A model generated the notes under the pieces. The model worked only from the letters and a program-made list of their open reading frames with translations, did no database searches and had not been told where the DNA came from. DNA of 64,000 nucleotides from Geoalkalibacter halelectricus (lineage in GTDB: Bacteria; Desulfobacterota; Desulfuromonadia; Desulfuromonadales; Geoalkalibacteraceae): assembly GCF_025263685.1 (NCBI RefSeq), contig NZ_CP092109.1, forward strand, positions 1,923,001 through 1,987,000, read 5' to 3'. The translations under genes and the position numbers were made by a program. This document shows positions 53,362 through 60,981 of the stretch, in pieces. Every line of letters begins with the position of its first letter. Position 1 is the first letter of the stretch.

Positions 53362-54015
53362 TCAATTTTCCAGGTTGAAATTGATGGTGATGGTGGCATA
53401 GGCCGCTACCGGCCGACCGTCGACGGTCTGCGGGTTGAAGCGCCAGCGGCTCAGGGCGCGCACCGCCTCATGATCGAAGACGCCGCGCCGCGGACTCGCC
53501 TCGACCACCTCGACATCGCCCACCGAGCCGTCCTCGTTGATGATGAAGGTCAGCTTTACCCAGCCCGACAGCCCCTGCATCAGGGCGCGACGCGGATACA
53601 CGGGCGGCACCTGGGAAACCGGGGTGAGAGGCTGGGAATAGGCCACCGGACCGGCGGGACCACTGGGGGCGGCCGGGGCCGCCGCGGGCACGCCGCTCAA
53701 GGCCAGATCGGGGCGAAATTGCGGCAGGGGCACATCGAGGCGCGGAGCTTGGGGCTCGGGGCTGCGGGCGGTCGGCACCGCCGGCAGCGGCGGCACGGCC
53801 TGGGGTTCCTCGGGCGGTTTGGGCCGTTCGCGGCGGCGCTCCTCGACCGGACGGGGCGCATCGTCCATGCGGATGAAGTTCATCAGGGGCTGGCGGGGCG
53901 CGCGGTCGAACTCGCGGCCCTCACCGCCGACCAGGCTGGTCATGATCCAGAACAGGCCCAGGGCCACGGCCGTGGCCGGCCCCAGGGCCGCGAGAAAACG
54001 CCAGGAAGCGGTCAT
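53362..54015 (-). CDS. tonB: TonB energy transducer
   Basis: The 217-residue protein has an N-terminal membrane anchor (LAALGPATAVALGLFWIMTSLV), a Pro-rich periplasmic linker (ERRRERPKPPEEPQAVPPLP) and a C-terminal TonB domain with SGWVKLTFIINEDGSVGDVEV and ALSRWRFNPQTVDGRPV. It carries energy from ExbB/ExbD to outer-membrane receptors such as the FecA-like protein encoded nearby. It overlaps exbD by four bases. Confidence 0.93.
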   Translation of the reverse strand: MTASWRFLAALGPATAVALGLFWIMTSLVGGEGREFDRAPRQPLMNFIRMDDAPRPVEERRRERPKPPEEPQAVPPLPAVPTARSPEPQAPRLDVPLPQFRPDLALSGVPAAAPAAPSGPAGPVAYSQPLTPVSQVPPVYPRRALMQGLSGWVKLTFIINEDGSVGDVEVVEASPRRGVFDHEAVRALSRWRFNPQTVDGRPVAAYATITINFNLEN

Positions 54016-54416
54016 GGCTGCGTCGCGGCGATGGAGACGTTCATCACCCCGGCCAACCGCACCTGATCCATGACCTGGACCAGAATGCCGGTGCGCGACG
54101 CCTCGTCGGCCTGAATGACCACCGCCCCTTCGGGATTCTCGGCGCGCAACCGCTCGACGTTGGCGCGCACGGCGCGCAGGTCCACCTGACGCTGATCGAT
54201 CCAGATGGCGCCGGTGTCCGAAACGGCGATCATGATGTTGCCGCGCTCCTGGCGCTCGGCGGTCGCCGCCGTGGGGCGGTTGATTTCAATGCCGGCCTCC
54301 TTGACGAAGGAGGTGGTGACGATGAAAAAAATCAGCATGATGAACACCACGTCCATCATCGACGTGAGGTCGATTTCCGCTGTTTCCCGTTCACTGCGAT
54401 GCCGTCTGCGTCTCAT
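54012..54416 (-). CDS. exbD: ExbD biopolymer transport protein
   Basis: The 134-residue protein starts MRRRRHRSERETAEIDLTSM (positive N-terminus) and has one transmembrane helix MMDVVFIMLIFFIVTTSFV with the catalytic Asp in LTSMMDVVFI, then a periplasmic domain (IWIDQRQVDLRAVRANVERL). It forms the proton channel with ExbB. The ATG at 54416 lies 26 bases inside the end of the exbB gene. Confidence 0.92.
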   Translation of the reverse strand: MRRRRHRSERETAEIDLTSMMDVVFIMLIFFIVTTSFVKEAGIEINRPTAATAERQERGNIMIAVSDTGAIWIDQRQVDLRAVRANVERLRAENPEGAVVIQADEASRTGILVQVMDQVRLAGVMNVSIAATQP

Positions 54417-54948
54417 GTTTTCCAGCCTTGACAAGGATTTGCGAAAGCACATCGGCGGCAACGCGCGCCTTGGCGCTGCCGCGCCGCTGCAGATCGATGC
54501 TGAAGTACAACCCGGAGAGCGCCACCACCAGCCCCGACATGGTGGGGATGGTGGCCATGGAGACCCCCGAGGCCATGGCGCGCGGATTGCCCGTGCCGTG
54601 GAAGCCGAGCACGTCGAATACCTGGATCATGCCGGTGACCGTGCCGAGCAGACCCAGCAGCGGGCACAGGGTGATGAAGGTGCGGATGAGAAACACCGAG
54701 CCGACCAGCTGACGGCGCAACTGGGACACCTCCTGCGCCTGGATTTTGCGCGCCTGCCACAAGGCGTCGTTGCTGGAGTCCTCCCAGCGCGCCTTGAGGC
54801 GGGCGAATTCCCGGGGATAGACAAACCAGTGGTACCAGTAGCGCTCGAGGATGAGCGTCCACAGGGCGATGGCGACCAGCAGAATCGCCCACATGACCGG
54901 GCCGCCGGCGGCGAAGAAATGGCGAACGGCGTAAGCCTGCTCAAACAT
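54391..54948 (-). CDS. exbB: ExbB/TolQ-family proton channel protein (short)
   Basis: The 185-residue protein has three membrane helices: VMWAILLVAIALWTLILERYW, ITLCPLLGLLGTVTGMIQVF and TIPTMSGLVVALSGLYFSIDL. The conserved LLGLLGTVTGMI loop is diagnostic. It has the size of classic ExbB and is paired with a much longer ExbB encoded just upstream. It overlaps that gene by eight bases. Confidence 0.92.
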   Translation of the reverse strand: MFEQAYAVRHFFAAGGPVMWAILLVAIALWTLILERYWYHWFVYPREFARLKARWEDSSNDALWQARKIQAQEVSQLRRQLVGSVFLIRTFITLCPLLGLLGTVTGMIQVFDVLGFHGTGNPRAMASGVSMATIPTMSGLVVALSGLYFSIDLQRRGSAKARVAADVLSQILVKAGKHETQTASQ

Positions 54949-56305
54949 GCTCGGGATCGTTCCTCAGCTTTTCCATGTGGCGCGCCAACAACCCGGCGCC
55001 CTGCTCTTCCATGATGTTGACCAGGTAGCGGCTCTTGGCCGAGGCGACATTGTGCAAAAACAGCAGCGGGATGGCCACGGTCAGCCCCAGAGCGGTGGTC
55101 ACCAGGGCCTGGGAGATGCCCCCGGCCATGAGCTGCGGATCGCCGGTGCCGAACAGGGTGATGGACTGAAAGGTCTCGATCATGCCGACCACGGTGCCCA
55201 ACAGCCCCAGCAAAGGAGCCACCGCGGCGAGGATCTTGATGGTGGTCAATCCCCATTCGAGACGCGGAATCTCGCGCAGCACCGCCTCGTCGAGCTTGAC
55301 CTCGAGGGTTTCCGGATCCAGGGCGCGATTTCCCTGGTAGAGTGCCAGAATGCGGCCGAGGGGATTGCCGGCGTCGGCCCGGTCGCTGCGCAATTGCGCA
55401 CGTACGCGGCGCGCGACGAGTTGCAGATAGGTGTAGCGGGCGGCGAACATGCCGATGCCGAGCACCCCCAGACCGAGGATGATCAGGCCGATTTCACGGC
55501 CCTGGCGCACCCGCTCCAGCAGCGAGGGCGACTGAACCAGCTGGGAGAGAATCGCGCCGCGCGAGGGATCCAGGGCAAAAGGGCGCACCTCGCCGGGGAC
55601 GGCGCTTTCCAGGTCGCGGGCAAAGCGCAGATAGCGGCCCTGGGGCTGACGGGGCAATTCGAGAAACTGATTGCGCCCCTCCACATGGGCCAGATAAGTG
55701 CCGGCGGCGACGGCGTTGAAGGCGCCCACGCGCAGGATGCTGCCGGTCTGTTTATGGCCGTCGGGGCCGACCACCTCGCCCGAGAACTTCGTCACAACGC
55801 CTGCATTCACCATGTCCTCAAGCACCACCAGCCACAGCCGCTCCAACTCCTCGATGCCGGGCAGGGTGCGCGCGCCGCTCAGCTCGGCGAGAAACGCGAG
55901 GGCCTCGGGCCGCTCGGCCATGGCCAGGGACCCTATCATCTGGGCGTGAAAATCGCCGGCGCTCTGGCGCACCACGCCGAACACCTCGCCCAGTCCGCCC
56001 TGCTGCTCGCGCAGTTCGGTTTCAAGCTTGGTCAGGGCGGCCTCGTTGGCATCAAAGGCGGCGGAGAGAGTGCTTTGGCGCTGCTGCTCCCGGCGCAACT
56101 CCTGCTGCGCGGCGCGCAACTGAGCGCGGGCCGCCTCGAGATCGGCGGCGAATTCACGCTCGCGCGCTTCGCTGATGCGTCGCTCGGTACCGGCCTGGCG
56201 CTGCACTTCCTGGAGAAACTCCTGCAGGCTGGTTGCAGCCATTGCGCCCTGAACAATCCAGAGCGATACAAAAAGGGAGCAGAAAATCGTCGTCAAACAC
56301 TTCAT
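54941..56305 (-). CDS. ExbB-like protein with long periplasmic coiled coil (TtpC type)
   Basis: The 454-residue protein has a signal-like N-terminus (SLWIVQGAMAATSLQEFLQE), a coiled coil of about 80 residues (REREFAADLEAARAQLRAAQ), a long soluble region, and a C-terminal ExbB/TolQ channel domain with LGVLGIGMFAARYTYLQLV, AAVAPLLGLLGTVVGMIETF and ALVTTALGLTVAIPLLFLHN. This is the TtpC plan of TonB2 systems. Its periplasmic part probably couples the motor to DUF3450 and TonB. Confidence 0.9.
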   Translation of the reverse strand: MKCLTTIFCSLFVSLWIVQGAMAATSLQEFLQEVQRQAGTERRISEAREREFAADLEAARAQLRAAQQELRREQQRQSTLSAAFDANEAALTKLETELREQQGGLGEVFGVVRQSAGDFHAQMIGSLAMAERPEALAFLAELSGARTLPGIEELERLWLVVLEDMVNAGVVTKFSGEVVGPDGHKQTGSILRVGAFNAVAAGTYLAHVEGRNQFLELPRQPQGRYLRFARDLESAVPGEVRPFALDPSRGAILSQLVQSPSLLERVRQGREIGLIILGLGVLGIGMFAARYTYLQLVARRVRAQLRSDRADAGNPLGRILALYQGNRALDPETLEVKLDEAVLREIPRLEWGLTTIKILAAVAPLLGLLGTVVGMIETFQSITLFGTGDPQLMAGGISQALVTTALGLTVAIPLLFLHNVASAKSRYLVNIMEEQGAGLLARHMEKLRNDPEHV

Positions 56306-57123
56306 CGCGCCACCTCCGACATGACCACCGGCACCTGAATGAGGTCCGGCGCCACCTGACGGTTGGCGATGCGAATTCCCTGGCGGATGGCGCCGTGGTA
56401 GCTCCTGTCGAGGGGCTCCCAGGAACGCAGGTGCGGGTGCCAGAAGCCGCTCTCGCGCCGATCCAGGGTCTGATAGACCAGGGCCAGACGACCGATGCGC
56501 AAAAACTCGACGCTGCGCACCTCGCCGCCGAGGGTCAGCTCGCCCTGAAAGGTCTCGATGGTGCGGCCGAAATCGGCTTCGTTCTGGTAGGCCTCCATGA
56601 TCTGGCGGAATTTTTCCGAAACGGCCACGTCGGCGCGCTCCATCAAAGCGTGCAGTCCCTCGATGCGCGCCTTGCGCTCGTCATAAAGAAAGGGAACGTC
56701 GCGATCGACGAAGGCGTCCAGGGCGGCGAGCATGCGCAGCATAAACGGCACGATTTCGCGCTGGGTGACCTGGATGTTTTCAATCTGGCGCTGCAACGAG
56801 ACCTTCTCCTGCTCCTGCGAGCGGATCATCTTTTCCAGATTGTCGTTGTAGACCTCCAGGCTCTCGCGCTGCCGCTGGACCTGCTGGTACTCGCGCAGCA
56901 GCTTGGCGGCCTCTTCGGCCAGAGCATCCACACGTCCCTGGGAGGCCTGACCCTGCCGCAAAGTCGATTCCTCCACCTGGATGACCTGCTCCGCGGCCGG
57001 TGCCGACAGGGCCGCGACCACTACTAGACACAGAGCAGCGCCCAGAGCCCGAAAACGACGAAAGCCGCGACGACCGAGCCGACGCAGCGCACTTGCTGAT
57101 CCTGTTCGAAAAAATCTCACCAA
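56302..57123 (-). CDS. DUF3450 periplasmic protein of the TonB operon
   Basis: The 273-residue protein has an N-terminal signal (FRRFRALGAALCLVVVAALSAPA), a long coiled coil (residues about 50-130: AEEAAKLLREYQQVQRQRESLEVY in part) and the C-terminal DUF3450 domain (EKFRQIMEAYQNEADFGRTIETF in part; LRIGRLALVYQTLDRRESGFW in part). It is the first gene of the DUF3450-ExbB-ExbB-ExbD-TonB-TPR operon and overlaps the next gene by four bases. The role is unknown; a link between motor and TonB is likely. Confidence 0.88.
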   Translation of the reverse strand: MVRFFRTGSASALRRLGRRGFRRFRALGAALCLVVVAALSAPAAEQVIQVEESTLRQGQASQGRVDALAEEAAKLLREYQQVQRQRESLEVYNDNLEKMIRSQEQEKVSLQRQIENIQVTQREIVPFMLRMLAALDAFVDRDVPFLYDERKARIEGLHALMERADVAVSEKFRQIMEAYQNEADFGRTIETFQGELTLGGEVRSVEFLRIGRLALVYQTLDRRESGFWHPHLRSWEPLDRSYHGAIRQGIRIANRQVAPDLIQVPVVMSEVAR

Positions 57124-57378
57124 GAAACTCCTTATTGCTGCTCAGCGACGCCAGCGGGCCAAACCCACCGCTCACCGCAACTCCCCAGGAGGCCAATCCA
57201 ATAAAAAAAGAGATGCAGTGAGCGGTGGGATTCTTTCACCCGATCTGGGCGCTAAGGTTGTATAAAAGGCACGGTAGCATTTTTTTTTATTTCGTATCCA
57301 CCAAAAAAAAGATAAGTGGGAACTCCACCTGACATCCTTAGAAAAATTCCGGCATGATCGCGCCAATGCCAAACTGAA

Positions 57379-57397
57379 GTTGAAAACGAATTTCAAC
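57379..57397. promoter_or_regulatory. Fur-like operator at the TonB operon promoter
   Basis: GTTGAAAACGAATTTCAAC has 7-base perfect inverted ends; its core TGAAAACGAATTTCA fits the Fur 7-1-7 pattern. It overlaps the -10 box of the minus-strand promoter TTGACA (57424-57419), 16 bases, TATATG (57402-57397). Confidence 0.6.
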
Positions 57398-57424
57398 ATA
57401 TAAGGGAAAGTCAACGCCTGTCAA
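57397..57424 (-). promoter_or_regulatory. Promoter of the DUF3450-ExbB-TonB operon
   Basis: TTGACA and TATATG with a 16-base spacer on the minus strand. The Fur-like operator abuts its -10 box. Confidence 0.5.
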
Positions 57425-57519
57425 GACAAAACCGTAGAAAACTTTTTTGTTGACAACGGCTTTCAATTTCATAAGAATCACTCAACGCAGAGCCCTTAGG
57501 GGCCCCGTCTATCCTGCCG

Positions 57520-57536
57520 CTGAAAACGAAATTCAC
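57520..57536. promoter_or_regulatory. Second Fur-like operator, receptor side
   Basis: CTGAAAACGAAATTCAC repeats the word at 57379-57397 with a single internal change and lies 66 bases before the DUF2325 start. Confidence 0.5.
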
Positions 57537-57601
57537 TTCCTGAAATGGTTTGCGGCCGAATTACCGCTCAGCGTTGCATTTTTCACTCAAGGAGAAATCT
57601 T

Positions 57602-57895
57602 ATGAGCATCGCCGTTGTCGGAGGAATGAAACGACTGGAAGGACGTTACCGCGAGGAAGCCGAAAAACTAGGGTTAAAACTCAAGGTATTCAATGACCAG
57701 GCCCTCGACATGGAACGCAAGCTGCGCCGCTTCGATGCGGTGGTGCTGTTTACCAACCGTGTCTCGCACAACGCCCGACGCGATGCGGTGCAGGCCGCGC
57801 GCAATAGCAACATCCCCCTGCTCCAGATTCATTCCTGCGGGCTCTGCTCGCTGCGCGACTGTTTGCAGTGTTTGCTGGAACAAAAGCCCCAATGA
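57602..57895 (+). CDS. DUF2325 protein
   Basis: The 97-residue protein has the DUF2325 pattern: MSIAVVGGMKRLEGRYREEA at the start, FDAVVLFTNRVSHNARRDAV in the middle, and the Cys-rich end IHSCGLCSLRDCLQCLL. The four cysteines could bind a metal. It starts after AAGGAGAAATCTT. It precedes the TonB-dependent receptor in the same direction under the Fur-like box, so a link to metal supply is likely; the molecular role is unknown. Confidence 0.85.
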   Translation: MSIAVVGGMKRLEGRYREEAEKLGLKLKVFNDQALDMERKLRRFDAVVLFTNRVSHNARRDAVQAARNSNIPLLQIHSCGLCSLRDCLQCLLEQKPQ

Positions 57896-58034
57896 CCCAA
57901 GCCCGGCTCTTCATGAGCTATTGTCCGGAGAGGTGCCGACAGCCGCTTCTCTTATCCGTAATTTCGGCCGACAACCAGAATCCGGTATCGGCCCCTGCTA
58001 CCGGCAGGATTTTTCCATCCAGGAGGAAAATGTT

Positions 58035-60122
58035 GTGAGATTTACCCGCACCCGAAAAGCCCTGATTATGCCCATATTGTTCGGCACCAGCCTGCTGGCG
58101 GGCGCCGGCTCCGCAGCGGGCGAGGAAACCATCGCCAAGCTGCCCACCATCGAGGTCATCGGCACCACGGCCGAGGCCCTCGACACCACCCCCGGATCCG
58201 CCATCATCATTTCCGCGGAAAAGCTCGAAGCCACCCGTCCCCTCAGCACCCAGGACGCGCTGCGCCGCGAACCCGGCATTCATGCCGTTGAAACCGAAGG
58301 CTACGGCTTTTTTCCCCGCATCGGCATCCGCGGCCTCAACCCCGACATGAGCAAGAAAGTCATGCTGCTGGAAGACGGCGCGCCCATCGCCCTGGGGCCT
58401 TATACTGACCCGGCCGCCTATTACCACCCGCCCATCGAGCGCATGGAGCGCATTGAAGTGCTCAAGGGCAGCGGCTCGCTGCGCTACGGCCCCTCGACCA
58501 TCGGCGGCGCCATCAACTATGTCACCAAGAATCCGCCTTATGAGCCCGGCGGCTCCGTCACCCTGAGCGGCGGCAACCAGGGATATCGCTCGCTGCTGTT
58601 TGATTACGGCGGCACCTGGGACAACGCCACCGCCGGCATCAGCTATCTCAAGAAAGTCGGCGACGGCTCGCGCCGCAACAGCGAGTTCGATGTGGATGAT
58701 CTGGTGCTCAAAACCGGCTTCGGCATCGGCGCAAACCAGCACCTCGGTGTCAAGCTGACCTATTACAACAACGACAGTCAATCGACCTACCTCGGCCTGA
58801 CACAGCGCGAATTCAGCGAAGATCCCCGCCAGAACAAGGCAGAGCATGACCGGATCGATGTCGAGCGCTATTCGGTGGATCTCAACCATGAACTGCACAT
58901 CACGCCTGATCTGACCTGGCGCACCCTGGTTTACTTCAACAACGCCAAGCGTGACTGGTGGCGCGAGGATTTCGATTTCAACGCCGCGACCGGCCTCAAC
59001 GAAATGCGCGGCACCAACGGTGGGCGCCTGCGTGAATTCACCGTCGCCGGCATCGACACGCGCCTGGAACTCGATCATCAGACTCTGGGCATCCATAACG
59101 AAACCGAACTGGGCGTGCGCCTGCACACCGAGGAAATGGACAATCAACGCGTCAACGGCGCCACGGCCACGGCGCGCTCGGGCGTCATTCGCGAGGACGA
59201 TCTGCGCGAAGCCGACGCCTTGGCGGTGTTTCTGCAGAATCGCTTTCACTTCACAGACCGCCTGACGGTAACGCCCGGCTTGCGCGTGGAACACTACCGC
59301 CAGAAACGCACCATCCATCGCTGGAACAACGCGGATGTCAACCTCACCAACAAAGCCCGCAATACCGAATATGTTCCCGGTATCGGCGCCACTTACCGCG
59401 CCCATGAAGCCCTGGTGCTGTTCGGCGGAGTTCATCGCGGTTTCGCGCCGCCGCGCGTCGCCGATGCCATCGCCAATGACGGCGCGGCCATCGACCTCAA
59501 GGCCGAGCGCAGCAACAATTATGAAATCGGCGCACGCGGCGCACTGCCGCGCCTGAGCTACGAAATTGCCGCCTTTCGCTACGATTTCAGCAACCAGATC
59601 ATCCAGGCCAGCCAAGCCGGCGGCGCCACATCGGAGTTGACCAATGCCGGCGAGACCCTTAATCAAGGCTTTGAAGTGGGTCTCGGCGCCGATCTCGGTT
59701 GGGGCTTCGGCTTTGATGCCAACTGGACCCACGTGGCCACCGCCAAACTCGACAGCACCCGCATCATCGGCGGCATCGACCGCAAGGGCAACCGTCTGCC
59801 CTACGCGCCGAAAAATCTGGTCAACGCGACCCTCTCCTATCGTCAGGATCGCTGGGGCACCGGCTTGAGCTACCAGTTCGTCGACGAGCAGTTCGCCGAT
59901 TTCGAAAACACCCGCGAAGGCTCGGCCAACGGCATGACCGGGCTGATCCCCAGTTACAGCCTGTGGCATCTCAACGGCGACTACCAGTTGACGGAGCGCG
60001 TCAAGATGTTCGCATCGGTCAAAAACCTTTTTGACAAGAAATATATTGCCTCTCGTGCACCTCAAGGAATTTTTCCCGGCCTGGAGCGCCTGATCACTGC
60101 CGGCGTCAAGATGGATTTTTAA
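58035..60122 (+). CDS. TonB-dependent outer-membrane receptor, FecA-like
   Basis: The 695-residue receptor has a signal peptide (ALIMPILFGTSLLAGAGSAA), a TonB box-like LPTIEVIG, a plug domain with RIGIRGLNPDMSKKVMLLED (20 residues) and RYGPSTIGGAINYVT, and a barrel ending VKMDF with C-terminal Phe. The plug resembles the ferric-dicitrate FecA group, but no FecR/FecI genes lie nearby and there is no long N-terminal signalling domain. Substrate is unknown; iron or zinc chelates are likely. GTG 58035 is chosen because AGGAGG lies at 58021-58026; an ATG five bases earlier is out of frame and stops at once. Confidence 0.92.
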   Translation: MRFTRTRKALIMPILFGTSLLAGAGSAAGEETIAKLPTIEVIGTTAEALDTTPGSAIIISAEKLEATRPLSTQDALRREPGIHAVETEGYGFFPRIGIRGLNPDMSKKVMLLEDGAPIALGPYTDPAAYYHPPIERMERIEVLKGSGSLRYGPSTIGGAINYVTKNPPYEPGGSVTLSGGNQGYRSLLFDYGGTWDNATAGISYLKKVGDGSRRNSEFDVDDLVLKTGFGIGANQHLGVKLTYYNNDSQSTYLGLTQREFSEDPRQNKAEHDRIDVERYSVDLNHELHITPDLTWRTLVYFNNAKRDWWREDFDFNAATGLNEMRGTNGGRLREFTVAGIDTRLELDHQTLGIHNETELGVRLHTEEMDNQRVNGATATARSGVIREDDLREADALAVFLQNRFHFTDRLTVTPGLRVEHYRQKRTIHRWNNADVNLTNKARNTEYVPGIGATYRAHEALVLFGGVHRGFAPPRVADAIANDGAAIDLKAERSNNYEIGARGALPRLSYEIAAFRYDFSNQIIQASQAGGATSELTNAGETLNQGFEVGLGADLGWGFGFDANWTHVATAKLDSTRIIGGIDRKGNRLPYAPKNLVNATLSYRQDRWGTGLSYQFVDEQFADFENTREGSANGMTGLIPSYSLWHLNGDYQLTERVKMFASVKNLFDKKYIASRAPQGIFPGLERLITAGVKMDF

Positions 60123-60145
60123 TTCGGCGAATCCCGGAGACAGAC

Positions 60146-60187
60146 GACGGGCACCTGGACAACTTCACCCAGGTGCCCGTCACTTTT
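60146..60187 (+). terminator. Intrinsic terminator after the receptor gene
   Basis: GACGGGCACCTGG pairs with CCAGGTGCCCGTC around a 10-base loop, followed by ACTTTT. Confidence 0.75.
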
Positions 60188-60248
60188 CCGCCTCCACCCA
60201 AAAAACCAGTCCTAGGGGTTCAACCCTCACCTTGCCCATGAAAAATTA

Positions 60249-60262
60249 AACACCCGGGTGTT
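60249..60262. promoter_or_regulatory. Palindromic operator candidate upstream of the P-type ATPase operon
   Basis: AACACCCGGGTGTT is a perfect 14-base palindrome located four bases before the -35 box of the next promoter. Such a site would suit an activator. Its binding protein is unknown. Confidence 0.45.
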
Positions 60263-60265
60263 ATT

Positions 60266-60294
60266 TTGCGCTAGAGAAATTATGCGAGTAAAAT
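60266..60294 (+). promoter_or_regulatory. Promoter of the P-type ATPase operon
   Basis: TTGCGC (60266-60271), 17 bases, and TAAAAT (60289-60294), about 30 bases before the first ATG. Confidence 0.5.
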
Positions 60295-60322
60295 ATAGCA
60301 AGGGGAAAGAGAGGAAATACCC

Positions 60323-60730
60323 ATGAGCGAGTCCAACGGAAAACATCAGGAACACGGCGGGGCAACCGGCCCGGCCAAAGGAGGAAAAAGCATGTCAGGG
60401 ATTTTTTTATCGAGTCGCAACCTCTACCTGATGCTCGGCGGCGCGGCAGGCACCCTGGCGCTCAAGGCCTTGGCCAAGAAATCCGACCTCTGGCGGCCGG
60501 CAGCGGTGGGAGCGGTCAAAGAGGGCATCGCCTTCAAGGAATGGGTGGCAACGCGCCTGGAAACCTTCAAGGAAGACGTCGAGGACCTGGTGGCGGAAGC
60601 GGCTGTCGCCTATCAGACCGAAGAAGCCGCGGATTCGGACTTCGCCGAGAAGGAACGCGAAATCCTGGAAAAAATGGCTAAATTCATCGATGAACGCCTC
60701 GCCGAAGTCGGCGGCAAAAAAGGAGCCTGA
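60323..60730 (+). CDS. Small membrane protein (DUF5132/PacL-like) of the P-type ATPase operon
   Basis: The 135-residue protein has a hydrophilic, His-containing N-terminus (GKHQEHGG), a Gly/Ala-rich membrane segment (YLMLGGAAGTLALKAL) and a charged helix with GIAFKEWVATRLETFKEDVE and DLVAEA. This plan resembles DUF5132 and the mycobacterial PacL chaperones encoded beside CtpC-type ATPases, though the C-terminal metal motif of PacL1 is not seen. Two starts are possible: ATG 60323 with a modest site, or ATG 60392 with a strong AAAGGAGG eight bases upstream. It is the first gene of a four-gene operon. Confidence 0.65.
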   Translation: MSESNGKHQEHGGATGPAKGGKSMSGIFLSSRNLYLMLGGAAGTLALKALAKKSDLWRPAAVGAVKEGIAFKEWVATRLETFKEDVEDLVAEAAVAYQTEEAADSDFAEKEREILEKMAKFIDERLAEVGGKKGA

Positions 60731-60732
60731 CC

Positions 60733-60975
60733 ATGACCCACCCTGTAAGCAGCATGTTTTATCTGCGCTCGGCCCTGAGTCTGGCCATCGGTATCGGCTC
60801 GGCCGTCACCGGCTCCTATCTGGTGTCGCGCATCAAGGATAAGCAGGAGCTTGATGCACGCCTCGAGCGCATGGAGCAGATCGTCGAGAAACTGGCCGCC
60901 TTCCCGGAGCAGGCGGACGCGGCCCCATCCACCGCACCCAAACCGCAGCGGACGGCCAAAACCGCCAAGAAGTAG
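60733..60975 (+). CDS. Small membrane protein of the P-type ATPase operon
   Basis: The 80-residue protein has one membrane helix (FYLRSALSLAIGIGSAVTGSYLV in part) then a short charged helix (KDKQELDARLERMEQIVEKL), likely coiled coil, and a Lys/Ala/Pro-rich end (KPQRTAKTAKK). It starts two bases after the previous gene and ends six bases before the ATPase gene. I do not recognise a family; a regulatory or scaffold subunit of the ATPase is plausible. Confidence 0.6.
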   Translation: MTHPVSSMFYLRSALSLAIGIGSAVTGSYLVSRIKDKQELDARLERMEQIVEKLAAFPEQADAAPSTAPKPQRTAKTAKK

Positions 60976-60981
60976 TTCGTC

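Larger units (their letters stand above)
57124..57601. other. Divergent regulatory region between the TonB operon and the receptor operon
   Basis: This gap of about 480 bases holds promoters on both strands and two copies of the Fur-like word TGAAAACGAA(A/T)TTCA (57380-57396 and 57521-57535). It is A/T-rich between 57280 and 57480. On the plus strand TTGACA (57450-57455) is followed by the poor -10 TAAGAA. No gene is convincing. Confidence 0.55.

Noticed and set aside
58030-58038. Two-codon reading ATG TTG TGA just before the receptor start
   Set aside because: It is a by-product of the GTG start context and too short to be a regulatory leader peptide.
57918-60065. Minus-strand frame of 715 codons opposite the TonB-dependent receptor
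   Set aside because: It mirrors the receptor gene, which has a signal peptide, plug and barrel motifs; the antisense product has none.
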